From NCBI GenBank assembly GCA_900155495.1, contig FTLJ01000647.1, positions 1 to 64,000 on the forward strand: a DNA stretch of 64,000 bases, read 5' to 3'. The position numbers and the translations under genes were made by a program. The notes beneath the pieces were generated by a model, which saw only the letters and a list, made by a program, of their open reading frames with translations, searched no databases and was not told the origin of the DNA. The DNA is from Porogramme epimiltina (Eukaryota; Basidiomycota; Agaricomycetes; Polyporales; Polyporaceae). Of this stretch, positions 21,853 to 32,009 are shown piece by piece. The number at the start of each line of letters is the position of its first letter. The stretch's first letter is position 1.

Positions 21853-22845
21853 ATGTCTCCTCCCCAGTCACCTACTATCTCGGCATGCTCCTCCTTGGAC
21901 TCTCCCAAGGTCGCTCCGGTCCGGGTGTCGGGGATGCACCCCTCTACACGCCGTCGTCTTACCCAGTCCCAAACGCACGCACTGGTTACGGTGTTTGACT
22001 TCAAGACGCACCCGTCGAGAGAGGAACGCGCGCTGCTTGCCGCAGAGCTTGGAATGTGCGCATATATCCGGGTTCTGTTGCGCGCGCGCGCGCTCATGCT
22101 CATCGTCCACAGGGAGCTCAAGGCCGTCAACGCCTGGTTCCAAAACAAGCGCCGCAGCTTGAAGAAGACATGGTCGGGCACGAGCGGATGGTCGAAGGGT
22201 TCCTTGCCGGAGAACAAGCACGTACGTCCCGTCGGCGGCCCAAAGACGCTACCGCCCAGCGACTCCGCCCTCTCCCTGGATCGCGTAGCGTCGTCGCATG
22301 AGCTCCCCTACAAGGCCAAGAGCTCTTCTGCGACCCGTCCTGCGCCTTGCCCGCCAGTAACTCCACGGCGGCGCGTCCCGGCGAACCGGCCGACGAAGGT
22401 CGAGATCTGGGAGCACATCCCATCTTCCCCGCCCACGCGGCCCTCATCGCCCGGCCTCGGCGAGCCGCTGCTGGCCATGGAGCCCTGCACAAAACGGTTC
22501 CGCACGCTCGAGTGGGCGTGCGCGAACGCGCGCGCTGGCCGTCGCGCGACCATCCGCGCGAAGGCCGCCGCCGCGAGGCCGCCGCCGAAGGGGAACGACG
22601 ACGTACCGATGCTCGTCCTGGACGGCCCGCCGCGCGGCAAAAGCCCGTCGCCGAGCGACGACACGGAGACGAGCGAGGACGACGAGGACGACGAGGCGAT
22701 CACGCCGAACGTGAGCACGGAGCTGCTGCCGTCGTTCCTGCTCCCCGACGCCCCGGTGGGACCCACCAAGGGGAAGAAGGCCGGGCAAGGGGAGGACATG
22801 GAGGCGGCGATGGCTCTGCTCGGGTTCATGGGCCCAGCCGCTTGA
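21853..22845 (+). CDS. Homeobox transcription factor A (solo homeodomain)
   Basis: Two exons (21853-22055, 22113-22845) encode 311 residues. The homeodomain spans about residues 31-87: RRRLTQSQTHALVTVFDF, THPSREERALLAAELGM, then after the intron ELKAVNAWFQNKRRSLKK. The intron is phase 2 inside the Met codon before helix 3 and holds a (CG)6 run at 22081-22092. WFQNKR marks an ordinary 60-residue homeodomain, not the HD1/HD2 mating-type pattern I would expect. The C-terminal half is disordered, with RTLEWACANARAGRR (codons from 22501), an acidic run (SEDDEDDEAI) and a hydrophobic end. A nuclear DNA-binding regulator; targets unknown. Homeobox gene B, 4 kb downstream, is a paralogue. Confidence 0.85.
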   Translation: MSPPQSPTISACSSLDSPKVAPVRVSGMHPSTRRRLTQSQTHALVTVFDFKTHPSREERALLAAELGMCAYIRVLLRARALMLIVHRELKAVNAWFQNKRRSLKKTWSGTSGWSKGSLPENKHVRPVGGPKTLPPSDSALSLDRVASSHELPYKAKSSSATRPAPCPPVTPRRRVPANRPTKVEIWEHIPSSPPTRPSSPGLGEPLLAMEPCTKRFRTLEWACANARAGRRATIRAKAAAARPPPKGNDDVPMLVLDGPPRGKSPSPSDDTETSEDDEDDEAITPNVSTELLPSFLLPDAPVGPTKGKKAGQGEDMEAAMALLGFMGPAA

Positions 22846-23632
22846 TCCGCCCGCGGCGGTTGCGTTTCTTCTCTCGAGCGCGCGCTCTGGGTTGAACATT
22901 TGATGAGTCGAGATCGGAGGATGGAGGACATTGTGCAGCTATGTATGAACACCGAGCACCGGAGGGGCAGCATGCCTTCGGAAGCGCGCACGCAGTGTGT
23001 CTTGTGCGCTTCTCCCCTGTATTCTGGCCGCGCCGGTGCGGCATGCGCGCGGGCACGGCCGGATGTTCATGTTAGAAACGAGCTCGTTCATGACGGTACT
23101 TATGACTATCCACGACGCACACTTATTCTGTACATAGGACCTCGCTGCATGTTGTCTTGATACTGTCGCATACCTCTCGCATACATACATCGCATTTTTA
23201 TACCACGGAAGCAGCTCGTGACGTTTTCTCCCCGCGTACTAAAAGTAGAGAGGTAGCGAGAGGCTGGCGTTTCGAAATAGCACGAACGGAGCCCAAGTTA
23301 GCACGGAGAGCGCTGGACTGGCGTGCCGAGGACGGCGACCGGGGGCAGGGGCTGCATCGATGCCACTCTGGGCTCGTCTTCGGCGCACGTCCAGCGTCAG
23401 CCGCTGCCATCTCCATCTCGGCGCGGCGTCGTTCCTCCGACCAAATAAGAGCGCACCTGCCATGCCCACACTGCCCCACTCCCCTCCCCTTCTCCTCCCA
23501 AACCCTCCGTTTTCTCACCGGCCCCGCGGCCCAACACACTCTTATATCCTCCACCTTCGACCGCAGCTTGCGCTCCTTCCCCACTACTGTCGCTCATTAC
23601 TGCCTTGACCCGCCTCAGCACGGCCCGCTCCA
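22846..23632. promoter_or_regulatory. Intergenic; promoter of lyase copy 1
   Basis: About 790 bp. A CTTATATCC element at 23541-23549, about 85 bp before the lyase ATG, is a plausible TATA box, preceded and followed by pyrimidine-rich DNA typical of fungal core promoters. The left half presumably holds the 3' UTR of homeobox gene A. No coding frame is supported. Confidence 0.45.
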
Positions 23633-26115
23633 ATGGCCGACTACCCCAACGAGACCTCGGGGTTCATAACCTCTCGTCCAAAGACTAGTAGCCGCAAGTG
23701 GCTCTGGATCGGCATTCCCGTAGCGGCCGTCGTCATCCTCGCCGCCGTCCTCGGCGGCGTCCTCGGCAGCCGCGCGCACAACAAATCCTCCTCGACGTCG
23801 TCCGACGCCTCCAGCTCCTCGCCGACCGGCGAGGCCGCCGCTAGCCAGGCCGCAAGCATCAAGGAGGCCGTCGGCCTCTTCCCCACCGGCACCGACAGCC
23901 TGTACCTTCTTCCGCTATACCCTTCTACGGTGAGTCCTACGCGACCCGAGGCCGCAGTGCGGTGCCCCTGACCCGTAGGCGCGCGATCTGCACCCGTACA
24001 GACCAACACTGCCGCGTACACCACGCCCACGTTCAACCCTTCGAGCAACGCCGCTCTCTCCTGGCCAGCGGATCCCTTCAAGCCCGCAAACCCGCAGGCG
24101 ACCACCGTCCGCACCGACCGCCCCCGTCTCATCGCGCCTTCGTACAAGTGGGATGCGCTCCCCAGCCTCATCCCCAACGAGCCCTACCTCAAGTTCTGGA
24201 ACGACACTATCTTCCAGAACGCTACGGCGTACTATGCCCTCCAGCCCGTCCAGTACCACCTCGATGGCAGCAGCGGCATCCTCGACAACGCGCGCGAGAT
24301 CAAGATGCGCATCAAGGCCTTCGCCTACGTTTACCGGATGACGAACGACACGAAGTGGGTGGACCGGGCTTTCTTGGAACTGCAGGTACGTCATCGCCCT
24401 GCGGCCCTAATCTGCACAATTTTCTCACATTTCGCGGGTAATACACAGAACGCTGCGGGGAACGGCACCACGCCCTTCGGCCCAGACGGCCAAGACAAAT
24501 GGAATCCCACGCACTTCCTCGACACTGCTGAATTCACTGCGGCATTCGCGATCGCGTACGACTGGCTCTACGACGCCTGGACCGACTTGCAGAAGAGCCA
24601 GATCAGGACGTCTATGATCTTCTACGGCCTTGAGCTCGGTCTCAACGCCTACACCAACGGTTCCATCGGCTGGTGGTCGGGAGATTCCATTAAGGGCAAT
24701 TGGAACTGCGTCTGCAACAGCGGTCTCACCATGGGTGCGCTCGCTATCATTGGAGATGACGACAGCAACCTCGCAGAACAGATTCTCGGCCTTTCTGTCC
24801 CCAACGCCCTCGAGAACTGCGCTTTCGCCGTCTCGGACGACGGTACCTGGGCCGAAACCGCAAACTACTGGTACTTCGGAACGACCGGGCACGCCGAAAT
24901 GACGTCCTCGCTCTTGACGGCCACCGGCTCCGACTTTGGCATGTTGACCAACAACCCGAACTTTGAAAAGACTGGTCTCTACCACATGTATGTGACCGGT
25001 CCTGGCTCTCTGTTCGCCTACGGGGACCACGGTCCGAACAAGTTCTCGACGACCGCCAACTCTATCCTGTTCTACGGAGACCAGTTCCAGCACCCCGAGT
25101 ACGTCCTCTTCCAGCGAGACCAGCACGATGCGCCCGAGCCGTGGAGCATGTTCTGGTACGACCCGGCCGTGTCCGGAGCGTTCTGGGATGGTACGCCGCT
25201 CGACCACGTCTTCGACAACCACACGGATCAGTGGGCGTCGATGCGCAGCTCGTGGACGGACGAGAACGCGCTCTACGTCGCCATCAAGGCGGGCTCGCTC
25301 GTGGACCACCAGACGCACAACGACCTCGACTGCGGCGACTTCGTCCTCGACGCGCTCGGCACGCGGTGGGCGGGCGAGCTCGGGTCGGGCGACTACCTCT
25401 CGACGGGCTACTTCAGCAACGACACGCAGGAGAGCGACCGGTGGCTGTACTACCGCAAGCGGACGGAGGGCCAGAACACGATCCTCGTCAACCAGGAGAA
25501 CCAGCTCGTCACGGCCGCGCCGTCGATCAACTTCGCCTCGAGCAACACCTCGCAGGGTTCGAGCACCGTCCTGGACGTCCCCACCGACTCGACCGCGTTC
25601 TTCACGGCCGATCTCGCGAGCGCGTATGACAGCGTGTGAGTGCAATTTTCCTTTCACCGTATGCGTCACCATATTGAATGGTCGCCTTTAGAACGTCCTT
25701 CCAGCGTGGTATCCGCATGATCAACGGCCGCAAGCAGGTCCTCCTCCAGGACGACATCAACGCGTCGGGCACGATCATGTGGCGGATGCACACGAACGCG
25801 ACTGTGACCGTGGACGGCTCGACCGCGACGCTCAAGATCGGTGACAAGACGCTCACGATGTCCATCCTGAACGCGCCCGACGGGTTCTCCTTGACCACCG
25901 GGCCCGCGCAGCGCTTCGAGAACGACCCCCCGCTGCCAGCGGGCCAGGTCGACCAGCCGAACCCGGGCGTGACCGTCGTCATGATCTCGCTCCCGGCGGG
26001 CTCGTACAGCCTCCAGGTGCTGTTCAACCCCCAGTGGGATGGCATGTCGACGAGCGACTTCGTGACGCCCCCGTCGGTCCCGCTCGGCAGCTGGAGCCTC
26101 ACGAGCCACAACTAA
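23633..26115 (+). CDS. Membrane-anchored heparinase II/III-like polysaccharide lyase, copy 1
   Basis: Four exons (23633-23929, 24002-24385, 24449-25635, 25692-26115) give 763 residues. A cytosolic tail (with ETSGFIT) is followed by one membrane segment at about 24-46 and a Ser-rich stem, so the catalytic part faces the wall or outside. The lumenal part has the helical-toroid pattern of chondroitin AC/alginate lyases (DNAREIKMRIKAFAYVYR, WNPTHFLDTAEF, NWNCVCNSGL, ETANYWYFGTTGHAEM). The beta-sandwich follows (WASMRSSW, HQTHNDLDCGDFVLDALGTR), the signature of heparinase II/III C-terminal domains. Asn/Tyr/His in NYWYFGTTGH are candidate catalytic residues. Likely substrate: uronic-acid polysaccharides; not determined. 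A close paralogue lies at 53911-56604 with all three introns at matching places. Confidence 0.8.
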
Positions 26116-26730
26116 AGTGGGGGGGGGGGACGTACGGTGCAGTGGAAAAGGAGATCTGGAATCGTAGTTGGCGAAGTTTAGCATACACCTCGGACTCGCT
26201 CTTGAGCATATCTCGTACAGAGACTGTCAGCCAGGAGCCAAGTACTCTTCGTACGTAGGGGCCGTGTTGCGGTCTACCAGATAGCGCAACGTACCAAACG
26301 GACCTTCAATTGGACTCGTATTGTAGGTAGTGCACTCACAGTATATCCACCTACTTGTTTGTGTACCACCCTCACCCTTCACGACTTGTATGAGCGCAAT
26401 AATTTTTCTTCTGGGATCGACTTCCGTAACGCGCCTGTCTGTGAACCTTCTCCTCTCAGCGTGCGATGGATTGGTGGTTGATGCTCGCCACACAACGCGA
26501 TCACGGGACCGCGACGACAGTAATCACCGCCACCGACGAGGAGGCGAATAGACCGCCACTTCACTCTTGTGCTGCTGTTCTGTCACACGACGACGACGCC
26601 CGAGCTGACTGCGGCTGACGATGGATGACCCCAGCCCATGGCCCGGCTGACCTCCGCCTCCGAGCACTAGATGGGCAGATTCGTCGCTCCCTCTGTTGCT
26701 AGGTCAGTGGTGTTCCCGGCGATACACAAC
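26116..26730. other. Intergenic, nothing recognised
   Basis: About 615 bp between lyase copy 1 and homeobox gene B. A short G-run (around 26118-26128) directly follows the lyase stop. No TATA-like element or coding frame is convincing. Confidence 0.45.
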
Positions 26731-27826
26731 ATGTCGCACGCGCCGCCTTCCCCCCGCAAGACCCGCTCACGCGCCCGCCACCACAACGGGGCGATGACGA
26801 AAGTTGTTGGCGTGCCTATTGGTCTGGGCGAATCGCCCATAGGCTCCCCAGCTCTCGGTGCCAGCCACAGCTTCGTCGACGCCGGCGAATCGAAGAAACT
26901 TGCGTCCCCGAGGCACAAGATCACGGAGGACCAGCTGCAGCGCCTCGAGGAGCTCTACCAGGCCAACACCCACCCGAGCAGAGACGCAAAGGAGACGCTC
27001 GCGCGGGAGATTGGGATGTGAGTGTATGCGCGTTCCTAGGTGCTGCGTCCGCGAGCTCACCGACACGCCCCCCCCTCCCCCCCCCGCGTGGCTCGCCGCT
27101 GCGACCAGGGCATCCAAGAGCGTCCACATCTGGTTCCAGAACCGCCGCCAGGACAGGAAGCGCAAGGCGGGCGCGTCCCCCGCCAAGTCCAGCCCGAGCC
27201 CGAGCAAGCTGCGGATCGCGGGCGCGCCCAGGCGCACGCCAACCTTGAAGCCAAAGCCGAAGAGGCCCAAGTCCCACCACGCGCACAAGCACGCCTCCCG
27301 CCCGGCCGCGCGCAGCTCCGCCACCAGGAGCGACGCCAGCCCCGGCAGCTCGTCCGCGGGGAGCCTGCCCTCGCCGCACCCGCCCTCGCGCCAGCGCCCG
27401 CGGGCGCCCTCCCCGCCCATCTTCTACGACCCCTGGGTGCTCGCCGCGCGCGGCGGCCGCCCGCTCCGGCGCGCGTCCACGCCGCTGCCGCCGCACCTCC
27501 CGCCGTTCCCGCCTGCGCCGGTCCCCTCCAGCGCGCACCGCCAGTGGGTCGCGCGCGGCGCCCCGCCGCGGCCTACGCTCGAATGGGCGTGCGCGGCCTC
27601 CGCGGCTCGCCGCGACCACGGCGAATTCGTCTACCGCGACGAGGACGACTCCGCGGGCGAGAGCAGCGAGGGCGACGAGGGCCGCGTCGCCTCTGGCTCT
27701 TACGCGCAGAGGTACGGCACCGCTGGCCGTTGGACCGCCACGATCCCGAAGGAGTACAAGGCGTTGTTCCCGCCGGACATGGTTCTCGGCGCATCGCTCC
27801 TCTTGGAGCTCAAGTATTCTGCTTGA
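26731..27826 (+). CDS. Homeobox transcription factor B, paralogue of A
   Basis: Two exons (26731-27017, 27109-27826) encode 334 residues. The homeodomain lies at about 59-115: RHKITEDQLQRLEELYQAN, THPSRDAKETLAREIGM, then SVHIWFQNRRQDRKRK. As in gene A, the single intron splits the Met codon of the GM pair at phase 2. Here it is 91 nt with a long C-run (about 27067-27085) before the acceptor. A basic, Pro/Ser-rich region follows. The motif PTLEWACAASAARRD (around 27572-27616) matches the RTLEWACA motif of gene A. An acidic stretch (DEDDSAGESSEGDEG) precedes the end. I start at 26731 (MSHAPPSPRKTRSR); an in-frame ATG at 26671 is less likely. Function beyond DNA binding is unknown. Confidence 0.85.
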
Positions 27827-28144
27827 GCTGTCTCCCTCCGCAGATATGATTGTATCAATACATTGTACACACCCTACCTTGACATTTGCACACCTGCATG
27901 TATCCTTAGCACATTTCTATTCTACACTTCTTCATGCCTCGAAGCTTAGTATGAGGGAATGCCCTATCAACGCGAACGCTATCACGCCGGACACAAGACC
28001 GCGGTACGTGAAAATGCAGAATAAAATGCTTGTTCGATGCATGCGACAGATGGAGCTATGTGCTAGTAGTGATGCATATGCAAATCATGTACGCTCTCTC
28101 CCTCTACTCCTTACACATCACGAGCCCTTCCCCGCCAGACAACC
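27827..28144. other. Convergent 3' regions, nothing recognised
   Basis: 318 bp of AT-richer DNA between the stop codons of homeobox gene B and the Utp17-like gene. It presumably carries both polyadenylation sites. No coding frame is supported. Confidence 0.5.
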
Positions 28145-31100
28145 TCAGCCTAGAGATTTTTTCCGTTTCTTTCCAGCTTTCGCGGGAGACGGGTCCGCCG
28201 AACCCGCGGTCGGCGGACGACTCGGCGTATATGCAGACCCGTTGGGGAGGACGCCGTTCGGCTTTGGGGTACCTTTGGGCGTTGGAGGTGCAGCGCGCAC
28301 GCCATTGAGATGTGCGGGGACGCCGTTGGGCTTGTGTATGCCGTTGGGTTGTGGTGGGTGGTTTGTAGGAGAGGCTATCACAACAGCCCATTAAATCAAT
28401 GGTACAGTATATTATACAAGATCGAGACATACCTTTGATCGCGTGCTGTTTGAACAGCGCGACGAACCCAGACATCTCCTGCCGGTCCACCATCCTCTCG
28501 AGCGGCGCGCTCCGCGCGAGCGTGTCTGCGTCGTCTGCCGGCTCGTCCACCTCCATCTCGTCCTCCTCAACAGCATCCTCCTTTGAGTCGGGCTCCTCTG
28601 CATCCGTATCGCGCGTAGCAAGGAAGCCGTCCATGATGGAATCGAATAGGTATTCCAGAGGCGGCATGAGATGGGAGGGGGCGTTGAAGATTTCTGCCAC
28701 TTCCTTCCCTTTCCACGGCTGCAAGGTGTTCGTCGCGTTGGAGGGCCCAGGTACCGCAGAGTAATCCGCGAACGCGATGTCGCCGAAGACGTCCTGGAAC
28801 AGTGTGCGTTTTGCCGGGGCCGCTTCTTGTGTGATGGCTCGCGCGGAAGTGCCCTCTTCCTCGGGAAGCTGGACATCGTCGCCGAATACCACCACTTGCC
28901 ACGACTCGGTAATGCCAACCAGGGTGAACCCAGACGGGTCCGTCGGGAAGAAGGCTGCCGACGGAACGGCTGCCACACTGCGCAATTGGAATGGCAGAGT
29001 CCGGACCGAGACAGGATTGGATGAGATGGGGTTGAAGACGAGCACCCTGGTCGAGGGAGCACTCGCAGTTGTTGGCGCCGCCACGCGTTCGATGACGACA
29101 AACTGCTCCTCGTCGGGGTGAGGGGTGATGCGCTCCATTTCCACAGGGCTGTGATACCGCCAACGCACTAAGGGTGGGAATTAGTACGGGAGAGTGGCAC
29201 GTAAGACCTTCAGACTTACGACATTGGAAGATGAGATCCCAAAGGAAGACATCCCGAGTGCCATGAACAGCGATGTAACGTCCGCTCGAACCAACAAACT
29301 GCACTGACGACACGGTAGTGTTATCAGGGCAGGTCAGAACTTGGCATAACGTATTCGTCTCGGGCTCGTAGATGGCGACATGAGGCCCCACGCATACTGC
29401 GAGCAACGAGCCGTCCGGAGACCATGATACGTCCGTGGGGGTTTCCGTGCGGAATCGATGCGAAGAGCGTGCAACCCAAAACTCTACAGGAGGGAGGGTT
29501 GGGAACGTACTCCACCTGTAGGGTAATCACGACATACCTTCGAGGCCCTCTGCCTTCGTCGTGACGGAACGGACTCTCCACGTCTTGATGTTCCCATCCT
29601 CTCCGGTAGTCGCAAGGAACAAGTCGTCCGACCCCCTCATCCCTGGCCGGAAGGCGACACCGGTCACCTTTTTGGCGCCATGCGGACGGTCGATGCGGGT
29701 GTTCAATATCCAGAAGCCGGACTTGCGATCCCACTGCCAGATCTTCATGTACACCTCGGCTCGGAACGAGTCGTCACCTTCTCTCTCGTCTACGGTGGCC
29801 ATCCAGTCACCGCCATCCGAGAGTACGACACGCTCCACACGGGCTGGCTGTAATGGTTTGTCATCCCGTCTTGAAATCCGGTTAGAGGGAGAAACCTCGA
29901 GCTCAGAAACGAGCTTAGAGGTCGATGGTGAGAACGTTTGGAGGGAGGAAGGGTGTGAGGAGGGAAGGATGAGAGTAGAGGATAGCGGGTGGATGGCAAG
30001 GGGGACAGAGATGGATGTAGACGGTCGATCGTGAGATATTGCGGGGTCTGCAAAACGATGAGTTTGGGCTTTACGAGGAACAGGAGGAGCACATACCTAG
30101 CTTGATGCGCGATATTGATCTTGAAATTTTGAGAGTGGAGGCGCGGATGAAGGCGAAGGAGGCATCGGCCAGAGACAGGAGGTACTCCTCTTCTCCACCA
30201 GATTGCACCGAGGCGACGTGCACGATAGGCGATCCCACCCTCGGCACGAACTCCTTCTTGCCTGTGTGCAGCTGCCACAAAACCAGCACCGACTCTTCTC
30301 CACCGCTGAGGAGGTAGGCGCCGTTGGGTGTGAACGCAAGCGACGAGACCGCGTGTGCGTGCCAATGCAAAGTGGTCGTCTGGGCCGTCTTCTCGACACC
30401 GGGAGTTTTCACCGTTGCGGACTCGTTGAGACAATACCACAACCGAATGCATCCGGTAGCATCTCCCGTAGCGAAGTACTCCTCGGACGGGTGGAAGGCG
30501 AGGCAAGTGAGCCGTTCGGGGGAGACGAACTTCGTAAAACCGGCCTTGATGTCGGCCGTCTGGCAGACGTACGCCTTGTGCCCCGCCGTGGCAACTAACC
30601 ACTCCCCGCTCGGCGACACTGCTAGCCCGCTCGTCGACCGCGTCTTCCCTACTCCGATGACCTCCGACGACGTTTGAATGGGCGAGCCCGCGGTGGCCGC
30701 GCTCGGCGTGAGCGACACCCGCAACACCGCAACGTTGTCTTCAGCCTTCGCAACGCCGGCTACAAACGATTTAAAAAAAACCACACCACGCATGAGGAAC
30801 CCCCTCTCCTCGGAAAACAAGGACAGCCCAGGTAGGCCGGCGTTACGCACCTTTGCTCTTCTTTTTCGTCGGCCGCGCCGCGGCGACGAACACGCACTTC
30901 GGGAGCCCCTCGTGCGCGGCGAGGTGGAAGATGGGCTGCGCGATGTCGATCGTCTGCAGCAGCGCGCCGTCGAGGAAGTCCCACACGCGGACGAGCCCGT
31001 CGAGCGAGCCCGTGATCAGCTGGAACGGGTTGTGCGGGCTCACGATCGCCGCCGTCAGCGCCGCGTCCCTGCGCTGCGAGCTTCCCCCCGCGCCCGGTGC

Positions 31101-31504
31101 TGGAGGCGGCGTTGGCGGCGGGGTGAGCGTCGAGACGACCTCGCCCGTCGCGACAGAGTGGATCTTGACCGAGGGCCCAGCGGCGGAGAAAAAGTAGCTG
31201 CGCGGGGGGGTCGTCAAGGTGCGCCGCCCCGCCAGACGGGAATGAGAGCGAGCACGACGCACCTGCCGTCCCGCGTGAACGTGGGCGGGACCCGGCTCGC
31301 GGACGAGTCCGTGAGGGACTTCCACGACCAGGCCTCCTCCTCGGCCTCCTCGACCTCTTTTCCTTTCGCCTTCCGCCGCTTGCGGGGGTTCAGGGGCGCC
31401 TGGGGGTCGGTGGGGTGCGCATCGTGGGCGAGCGAGGGTTTTAGGGGAGAGTTCTGCACGACGGACGCAGTCATGGTGCGCGTCCGGTCGACAGCCACAG
31501 GCAT
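28145..31504 (-). CDS. UTP17: Utp17/Nan1 (WDR75) U3 snoRNP WD-repeat protein
   Basis: A t-UTP subcomplex component needed for rRNA transcription and early pre-18S processing in the nucleolus. I start at 31504 (MPVAVDRTRTMTASVV). A basic N-terminal stretch (PRKRRKAKGKE) is followed by WD repeats across several exons: DGLVRVWDFLDG, SEEYFATGDATGCIRLWYC, LLSGGEESVLVLWQLHTGK, then after an inter-propeller segment TGEDGNIKTWRV, SWSPDGSLLAVCVG and RDVFLWDLIFQC. The C-terminal part has an acidic run (EEDEMEVDEPADDAD) and the helix LERMVDRQEMSGFVALFKQH. The last exon (to 28145) is Pro/Asn-rich with a nucleolar-type end KAGKKRKK. Two WD blocks plus this tail is the WDR75/Utp17 layout. Confidence 0.8.
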
Positions 31505-32009
31505 GGTCGGGGCGGGAGACTCGGACGGCAGCGCCCTCCCCGCTCTTTCCAAAAATTTGCCACGTGCCCGAAATGGCAATCTCCTCGGGACGCGCCCCGG
31601 CGCCTCTCTCGGCTCCGCACGCGTTCTCCTCGTCGACTCGAGCGTGTGGGGGAAGAGCGGCCGGAAGGGCTGCAGGCGGGTGCATTGCAGCGTGTATGTA
31701 TGTACAAAACTCCTTCATACAACATCGAGACAAAATAAGGAGCGTAAGATTGAGCAGGGTGAAAGCATGGCGTGCGAGGAGCGCATGGATGAGCAGGGAT
31801 ACAGTGCTAGCGGGTATCAGGTACACATAAGGTCGTAGCGGTCGTCGTAAACAGGCGAAAGTTCCGGCAACGTAGGCGGCACATCCTCCACAATTCAGTA
31901 CAACATCCGGCAACAGCACTACGGTGGGAAGGATAGGGGTTGGGTGCATATGTACAGGAATACAGAGCGGAGAGCAGGAAGACAGGGAAAGAAAAGGAGG
32001 GTGATACAT
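31505..32009. other. Intergenic, nothing recognised
   Basis: About 500 bp between the Utp17-like gene start and the stop of the Zn2Cys6 gene, both minus strand. It should hold the Utp17 promoter and the 3' UTR of the Zn2Cys6 gene. No clear promoter element or coding frame. Confidence 0.45.

Noticed and set aside
22081..22092. (CG)6 run in homeobox gene A as a Z-DNA or regulatory element
   Set aside because: It is a short simple repeat inside an intron; nothing else points to a function.
24425..25672. 415-codon open frame on the minus strand across lyase copy 1
   Set aside because: It is the complement of a strongly supported exon, is extremely rich in Arg and Val, and shows no motif; a codon-bias shadow.
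21853..27826. Mating-type A (HD1/HD2) locus
   Set aside because: The homeobox genes are tandem, not divergent. Both have ordinary WFQN(K/R)R homeodomains, are paralogues of each other, and no MIP gene is nearby.
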